This document shows, piece by piece, positions 57,116 to 61,652 of a stretch of DNA of 61,652 bases (positions are counted from its first letter, which is position 1; each line of letters opens with the position of its first letter). The notes beneath the pieces were generated by a model. It did not search any database. It was given only the letters and a program-made list of their open reading frames with translations, and had not been told where the DNA came from. Origin of the DNA: Deltaproteobacteria bacterium UBA5756 (GTDB lineage: Bacteria; Desulfobacterota; Syntrophorhabdia; Syntrophorhabdales; Syntrophorhabdaceae); NCBI GenBank assembly GCA_002418985.1, contig DIFE01000134.1, forward strand, positions 1 through 61,652, given 5' to 3'. The position numbers and the translations under genes were made by a program.

Positions 57116-57910
57116 ATGGACAAGATAACCGTACCGGTACTCAAAGGAATGAAGGGTAAGCAAAAGATCACCATGCTTACCGCTTACGATCATCCCACGG
57201 CGAAGATTCTCGACAACGCCGGAGTAGACACCATCCTCGTAGGTGATTCCGTGGGCCCCGTCGTACTGGGCTATCCCAACACCATTCCCGTCACTGTCGA
57301 TGAAATGATCCATCATACCCGCGCTGTTGCCAGAGGCACCAAAAGGGCTCTCCTCATAATAGATATGCCATTTATGTCCTACCAGGAAAGCATTGAGCAG
57401 GCGAAACGCAATGCCGGCAGGATGTTCAAGGAAAGTGGTGCCGAGGCGGTAAAGCTCGAGGGCGGCGTCAACATGCACGATACGATCAAGGCCATTGCCG
57501 ACATAGATATCCCCGTTGTGGCCCACATCGGCCTTACCCCGCAATCGATCCACCGCATGGGAGGATACAAGGTCCAGGGCAAGGGCAAGGACGTCGAGAA
57601 ACTCCTGGACGATGCACGGGCTGTCGAGGCTGCCGGAGCATTCATGGTAGTCCTCGAATGTGTTCCACGACAGCTTGCCAAAGAGATCACCGAGATGCTG
57701 TCGATTCCCACCATTGGAATCGGCGCCGGGCCCGATTGCGACGGACAGGTCCTGGTCATACACGACCTGCTCGGCATGCTGGGAGATTTCCGGCCCAAAT
57801 TTGTGAAACAATATTTAAATCTTTCCGAGGAGATAGACAAGGCTGTCAAGGCATACATCAACGAAGTCACGGCGGGGAATTTTCCCGACGACAGCCAATC
57901 CTTCCACTAA
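57116..57910 (+). CDS. panB: 3-methyl-2-oxobutanoate hydroxymethyltransferase
   Basis: PanB adds a hydroxymethyl group from methylene-tetrahydrofolate to ketoisovalerate, the first step of pantothenate synthesis. The 264-residue TIM barrel has ITMLTAYDHPTAKILDNAGV, LVGDSVGPVVLGYPNTIPVT, EGGVNMHDTIKAI and TIGIGAGPDCDGQVLVIHD. TAGAGG lies before the ATG. It opens panB-panC-panD, controlled by the leader just upstream. Secure. Confidence 0.97.
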   Translation: MDKITVPVLKGMKGKQKITMLTAYDHPTAKILDNAGVDTILVGDSVGPVVLGYPNTIPVTVDEMIHHTRAVARGTKRALLIIDMPFMSYQESIEQAKRNAGRMFKESGAEAVKLEGGVNMHDTIKAIADIDIPVVAHIGLTPQSIHRMGGYKVQGKGKDVEKLLDDARAVEAAGAFMVVLECVPRQLAKEITEMLSIPTIGIGAGPDCDGQVLVIHDLLGMLGDFRPKFVKQYLNLSEEIDKAVKAYINEVTAGNFPDDSQSFH

Positions 57911-57911
57911 C

Positions 57912-58757
57912 ATGAAAATAATACGTACCGTCCCCGAAATGCAGCGCACCTCCGATGAGCTCAGAAAGGACAAACGCATTGCCTTCGTACCCACCATGGG
58001 TTACCTCCATGAGGGCCACCTGGCCCTTGTACGGAAGGCCCGCGAACTTGCCGACGTCGTCATCGTCAGCATTTTCGTGAATCCCATACAATTCGGCCCC
58101 AAAGAAGACCTTTCCCGGTACCCCCGCGACTTTGACCGCGATGCGGACCTGCTCGGGAAGGAAAAGACAGACATTATCTTTTACCCCGATGACGGACAGA
58201 TGTATACCGAAGGTTTTACTACCTACGTTGAGGTTCGCAAGCTTGAAGATCATCTCTGCGGCAAATCCAGGATCGGCCATTTTACCGGAGTCGCCACAGT
58301 GGTGGCAAAGCTCTTCAATATAGTCAAACCCCACTATGCCGTCTTCGGCCAGAAAGACTATCAGCAGTTGATGGTAATCGAAAGAATGGTAAAAGACCTC
58401 AATATGGACGTGGAAGTAGTTCCCTACCCCACGGTACGCGAAGCGGACGGTATGGCCATGAGCTCGAGGAACAGCTACCTCAGTGAAACCGAAAGGAAAA
58501 AGGCCCGTCTCATCAGTGCTTCGCTCCGGAGGGCCCAGGAGCTGATAAAGGAGGGCGAACGCAAAACAGAAACGATCAGAAAAGCCGTTGATGATATCCT
58601 ACATCAGGAAGAGGGCATTGAAGTAGAATATATAGACATATGTGATACCGGGACGCTGGAAGACGTTCCTGCGGTCGCAGGCAGGGCGGTCCTCGCCATA
58701 GCATGCCGCATAGGCAAGACGAGGCTGATAGACAACACCATATTAACGGAGGCATGA
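57912..58757 (+). CDS. panC: Pantothenate synthetase
   Basis: PanC condenses pantoate with beta-alanine using ATP. The 281-residue protein shows FVPTMGYLHEGHLALVRKA (HIGH-like), SIFVNPIQFGPKEDLSRYPR, GHFTGVATVVAKLFNIVKP, FGQKDYQQLMVI and the KMSKS-like AMSSRNSYLSETERKKA. It starts 1 nt after the panB stop. Secure. Confidence 0.97.
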   Translation: MKIIRTVPEMQRTSDELRKDKRIAFVPTMGYLHEGHLALVRKARELADVVIVSIFVNPIQFGPKEDLSRYPRDFDRDADLLGKEKTDIIFYPDDGQMYTEGFTTYVEVRKLEDHLCGKSRIGHFTGVATVVAKLFNIVKPHYAVFGQKDYQQLMVIERMVKDLNMDVEVVPYPTVREADGMAMSSRNSYLSETERKKARLISASLRRAQELIKEGERKTETIRKAVDDILHQEEGIEVEYIDICDTGTLEDVPAVAGRAVLAIACRIGKTRLIDNTILTEA

Positions 58758-58760
58758 CAA

Positions 58761-59132
58761 ATGAGAAGGACCATGATGAAATCAAAAATCCACAGGGCGA
58801 CAGTGACGGACAGCAACCTGGATTACGAAGGAAGCATCACTATCGACTCGCAACTTATGGATAAAGCGAACATCATCCCTTACGAACAGGTCGATATCTA
58901 CAATGTAACATCGGGTGAGCGCTTCACCACGTACGCTATACGGGGCGACAAGGATTCGGGCGTGATCTGCATCAATGGCGCGGCGGCCCATAAGGCCAGG
59001 AAAGGTGACGTGGTCATAATCGCCACCTATGCCAGCTTTGAGGAACAGGAACTGGAGTCCTTCAAGCCTAAGAAGGTCTACGTCGACGCAGCCAACAAGA
59101 TAAAGACGCAATTACTACAGGCGGTAAACTAA
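58761..59132 (+). CDS. panD: Aspartate 1-decarboxylase (pyruvoyl-dependent)
   Basis: PanD makes beta-alanine from aspartate, so the operon encodes all three dedicated steps. The 123-residue proenzyme has the self-cleavage Gly-Ser in DYEGSITID, which gives the pyruvoyl group, and the family runs KSKIHRATVTDSNLDYEGS and GAAAHKARKGDVVIIATYA. ATG-58761 has GGAGG upstream; a second start at MKSKIHRA is possible. Secure. Confidence 0.96.
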   Translation: MRRTMMKSKIHRATVTDSNLDYEGSITIDSQLMDKANIIPYEQVDIYNVTSGERFTTYAIRGDKDSGVICINGAAAHKARKGDVVIIATYASFEEQELESFKPKKVYVDAANKIKTQLLQAVN

Positions 59133-59189
59133 AGGCGGTTTACATCGCTCGGATGTTTCAATCGTTTGAGCGTTAAAGGCAAAATCAAT

Positions 59190-59227
59190 AACAGCCGAAT
59201 CTCCACCCGGGATTCGGCTGTTTGCTT
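59190..59227. terminator. Intrinsic terminator between panD and purL
   Basis: AACAGCCGAATC (59190-59201) pairs perfectly with GATTCGGCTGTT (59211-59222) around a 9-nt loop, followed by TGCTTTCTT. It closes the pan operon; with purL convergent, it may serve both directions. Confidence 0.75.
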
Positions 59228-59256
59228 TCTTAAACTATTCCAAAACACTTTATTTG

Positions 59257-59314
59257 AAGGCTTTTCATAGGTCCTATAGGTCGAATGGGCCTTATAGGGC
59301 CTATAGAAAGCCTT
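59257..59314. repeat. CCTATAGG-rich imperfect inverted repeat
   Basis: AAGGCTTTTCATAGG (59257-59271) and CCTATAGAAAGCCTT (59300-59314) pair except for two bases. Between them are CCTATAGG and GGGCCTTATAGGGCC, themselves nearly palindromic. It lies in the 200-nt gap between convergent panD and purL. Its dense CCTATAG(G) content suggests a dispersed intergenic repeat of this genome, but only one copy is in the window. Confidence 0.6.
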
Positions 59315-59332
59315 TTGAGCCTTTTGGTTCCC

Positions 59333-61652
59333 CTATTCGAACTCTTTCTTAAAGGGTGCCTGCCAGACCTTCTTCAGGTAGCCGACGGTTGTGTCGATGA
59401 TGGTGGCGCCACCCAGGCCCTTGACGCGGAATGAGTCCGTGGACTGTACCTTTCCTATTACACCGTACGGCACGGTCGAGAACGCCTGCTCGAAGGCCTC
59501 TACGTCCTTCTCCCGTATGGTCACCACAAAGCGGCTCGCCGACTCGGAAAAAAGCAGCATGTCGTCTCTGAAAACACCTGATGAGGGGACGGAACCGAGG
59601 TCTACCTCAATACCCCTGTCGCCGGCGAAGGCGCTCTCGGCGAGACAGCAGGCCAGGCCGCCGTCGGATATGTCGTGGCATGACCGCACGAGCCCTGTCT
59701 TGATTGCCTTTTCAAGGCTTTGGAAGGTCTTTTTTGCCTGCTTTCCGCGAACCCGGGGGGCTATGTTCCCTGTCCGGCCGAACTGGGCGAAATACTCGCT
59801 GCCTCCGAGTTCCGCGTAAGTCTTCCCGATGACGATGATGAGGTCACCTTCGTCCTTCATGTCCATGGTGACCGCTTTTTCAACGTTGTCGATGACGGAA
59901 ATGCAGGAAACGAGAACTGTCTGGGGAACGGAGATCTTGATATCGTTATGCATGTAGTCGTTCTTCATGCTGTCTTTCCCCGAGATGCAGGGGGTACCGA
60001 AGAGCGTCGTATAGTCGTAGAGTGCCCTGTTGGCACGGACGAGCTGGGCAAGCTTGTAGGGCCCCTCAGGGTTCTTTTCCGACAGCACGGGGTCGGACCA
60101 GCAGAAATTGTCGAGAAGCGCCATTCTTTTTAAGGAACCACCGGTAGCGATGTTGTTCCTGATAGCCTCGTCGATGGCACATGCCACCATGTTGTACGTA
60201 TCGAACCGGCTGTACTTGGGACAGATACCGTGGCTGACGACGACGCCGTTATTGCTCGTAAGGTCGGGGCAAACCACCCCCGCATTGGCGGGGCCATCGT
60301 TGTACCTGCCCGTCAGGGGTTTTACCACACTTGAACCCTGCACCTCATGATCGTACTGGCGCACGACGTATTCCTTGCTGCAGACGTTCCAGCGGCCAAG
60401 AACCGATGCCAGCGCGGCCGCGTAGTCGTCCGGTTCCGCCAGGGGCTCTTCGTCGACGATCCTGCGCTCCCATTTCGCCTTGAGGTTCATCCTGGGGATG
60501 CCGCCGTGAAGGAACTCCATCTCGAGATAACCCACTGTCCTGCCGCCATAGAGCACGTGGAAACGCCCGGTATCGGTAAATTCGCCCAGATCCGTGGAGA
60601 TTACGCTCATCTTGCGGGAGAGTTCAAAAAACTCCCCAAGCTTGTCCGGGGGCACGGCAACGGTCATTCGCTCCTGCGCCTCGGAAAGGAGTATCTCCCA
60701 GGGGGAAAGCCCGTGGTATTTCAAGGGGGCCCGCTCAAGATCCATCATGCACCCGTTCGTATCCGTGGCCATCTCACCCACGGAAGATGACAGGCCGCCC
60801 GCACCGTTGTCCGTGATGGAACTGTACAGACCCCTGTCCCTGGCTATGAGCAGGAAGTCGGTCATTCGCTTCTGGGTGATCGGGTCTCCTATCTGTACGG
60901 CACTCGTGGGAGAGACCTCGGAGAGCTCCTCCGACGAAAAGGTGGCGCCGTGTATGCCGTCCTTGCCGATCCTGCCGCCGACCATGACGATATGGTCTCC
61001 GACATTGGCTTGTTTCAGGTACGATGCCTTGCCCCGTATCGTGACGGGCATGATCCCGCAGGTGCCGCAGAAAACGAGGGGCTTGCCGAGATAGTTCTCA
61101 TCAAAGACCAGGGAACCGTTGACCGTGGGGATACCGCTCTTGTTGCCCCCATGCTCGACACCTTCACGGACGCCTTCAAGGACCCGCTTGGGATGAAGGA
61201 GCCGGGGCGGTATCTCGCCACGGTAATCGGGGTTGGCAAAGCAGAAAACATCGGTATTGAAAGCAAGTTTTGCACCCATTCCCGTTCCGAAGGGGTCACG
61301 GTTGACCCCGACGATACCCGTCAGGGCACCGCCGTACGGGTCGAGGGCCGATGGCGTGTTGTGCGTCTCAACCTTAAAGGCAAGGTTATGCCTGCGATTG
61401 AATTTGATGACACCGGCATTGTCCTTGAAAACGGACAGGCAGAAGTCGTTCCTGCCCTTCCTTTTGCGGATCTCCTCCGTGGAACCCACGACGTAGGTCT
61501 TGAAGATACTGTCGATGGTCTCCACCCTGCCGTCCTCCTCGTAATCGATCAGGGCATTGAATATCTTGTGCTTGCAGTGTTCGGACCAGGTCTGCGCGAT
61601 AGCCTCGATCTCCACGTCCGTCGGCCTGTGGTCGAGACCGGCAGCCTGCCGG
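59333..61652 (-). CDS. purL: Phosphoribosylformylglycinamidine synthase, large form (partial)
   Basis: PurL converts FGAR to FGAM in purine synthesis. At least 772 residues are present; the frame runs through the right edge of the window (reading RPTDVEIEAIAQTWSEHCKH near the edge), so the N terminus is missing. Motifs include TWSEHCKHK, KVETHNTPSALDPYGGALTG, GGRIGKDGIHGATFSSEEL, ITDNGAGGLSSSVGEMA and the second-domain ATP site with GTPCISGKDSMKND. The TWSEHC plus two AIRS-type repeats in one chain match the long PurL (about 990 residues) of deltaproteobacteria and relatives. It is convergent with panD. Confidence 0.95.
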   Translation of the reverse strand, partial: RQAAGLDHRPTDVEIEAIAQTWSEHCKHKIFNALIDYEEDGRVETIDSIFKTYVVGSTEEIRKRKGRNDFCLSVFKDNAGVIKFNRRHNLAFKVETHNTPSALDPYGGALTGIVGVNRDPFGTGMGAKLAFNTDVFCFANPDYRGEIPPRLLHPKRVLEGVREGVEHGGNKSGIPTVNGSLVFDENYLGKPLVFCGTCGIMPVTIRGKASYLKQANVGDHIVMVGGRIGKDGIHGATFSSEELSEVSPTSAVQIGDPITQKRMTDFLLIARDRGLYSSITDNGAGGLSSSVGEMATDTNGCMMDLERAPLKYHGLSPWEILLSEAQERMTVAVPPDKLGEFFELSRKMSVISTDLGEFTDTGRFHVLYGGRTVGYLEMEFLHGGIPRMNLKAKWERRIVDEEPLAEPDDYAAALASVLGRWNVCSKEYVVRQYDHEVQGSSVVKPLTGRYNDGPANAGVVCPDLTSNNGVVVSHGICPKYSRFDTYNMVACAIDEAIRNNIATGGSLKRMALLDNFCWSDPVLSEKNPEGPYKLAQLVRANRALYDYTTLFGTPCISGKDSMKNDYMHNDIKISVPQTVLVSCISVIDNVEKAVTMDMKDEGDLIIVIGKTYAELGGSEYFAQFGRTGNIAPRVRGKQAKKTFQSLEKAIKTGLVRSCHDISDGGLACCLAESAFAGDRGIEVDLGSVPSSGVFRDDMLLFSESASRFVVTIREKDVEAFEQAFSTVPYGVIGKVQSTDSFRVKGLGGATIIDTTVGYLKKVWQAPFKKEFE

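Noticed and set aside
1..61652. CRISPR arrays, tRNA or rRNA genes, and insertion sequences
   Set aside because: No regularly spaced direct repeats, no cloverleaf-like T-loop arrangement and no transposase-like protein were seen; a tRNAscan or IS search would be decisive.

Overview
The window is about 61.7 kb of contiguous, gene-dense bacterial chromosome of moderately high GC content. It looks Gram-negative: it holds BamA, a complete block of lipid A and Kdo genes, chaperone-usher fimbriae, PBP1C with alpha-2-macroglobulin, and SecDF. Several traits point to an anaerobic deltaproteobacterium (Desulfobacterota), perhaps near Syntrophorhabdus or Syntrophobacter. These are a DUF39-type homocysteine biosynthesis protein, a Gfo/Idh oxidoreductase inside the lpx operon, a DUF374 acyltransferase beside waaA, and a leader upstream of panB that fits the pan RNA motif. 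The genus-level placement is a guess from gene content; no rRNA or tRNA gene was seen.

Layout. 0.1-5.0 kb (minus): secD, secF and a large HD / STAND-NTPase / HEAT-like protein that is the least familiar gene here. 5.1-5.7 kb: a scar made of a TonB-receptor plug fragment abutting a hybrid-kinase receiver fragment. 5.9-7.9 kb: ligA. 8.1-12.2 kb: a compact four-gene Csu-type chaperone-usher operon. 12.3-15.4 kb: a purine salvage pair (MTAP-family phosphorylase and MTA/SAH deaminase), a Mut7-C protein and endonuclease III. 15.4-16.6 kb (minus): an orphan NuoN-like membrane protein. 16.8-28.2 kb: the envelope operon bamA-skp-lpxD-fabZ-lpxA-gnnA-like-lpxB-msbA-DUF374-waaA-mazG. 28.3-36.6 kb (minus): cold-shock protein, pbpC and a giant alpha-2-macroglobulin. 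36.9-38.9 kb: nikR and a fused cobA-hemD. 38.9-44.0 kb (minus): small ORFs, a LytS/LytTR two-component pair and a radical SAM gene coupled to a tiny basic protein. 44.4-46.3 kb: a PAS-only protein. 46.5-53.6 kb: rpsB-tsf-pyrH-frr-uppS-cdsA-dxr-rseP-tsaB. 53.8-56.9 kb: DUF39, a PP-loop ATPase, a metallo-beta-lactamase fold hydrolase and a zinc ribbon. 57.0-59.1 kb: leader RNA plus panBCD. 59.3 kb to the right edge (minus): purL, cut by the window.

Much of the window serves the cell envelope. BamA and Skp assemble outer-membrane proteins; LpxD, FabZ, LpxA, LpxB, MsbA and WaaA make and flip lipid A-Kdo; UppS, CdsA, Dxr and RseP supply isoprenoid carrier, phospholipid precursor and stress proteolysis; PBP1C/A2M forms a peptidoglycan and protease-defence pair.

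The most notable observations are: a pan-motif-like hairpin with two bulged adenosines followed by a terminator just before panB; the HD-STAND-HEAT protein behind secDF; an A9 frameshift in the lipid A acyltransferase-like gene; a 42-residue Lys/Arg-rich ORF overlapping a CX4CX2C radical SAM gene; a GnnA-like gene with no GnnB next to it; and a near-consensus promoter that would make the cobA-hemD transcript leaderless.
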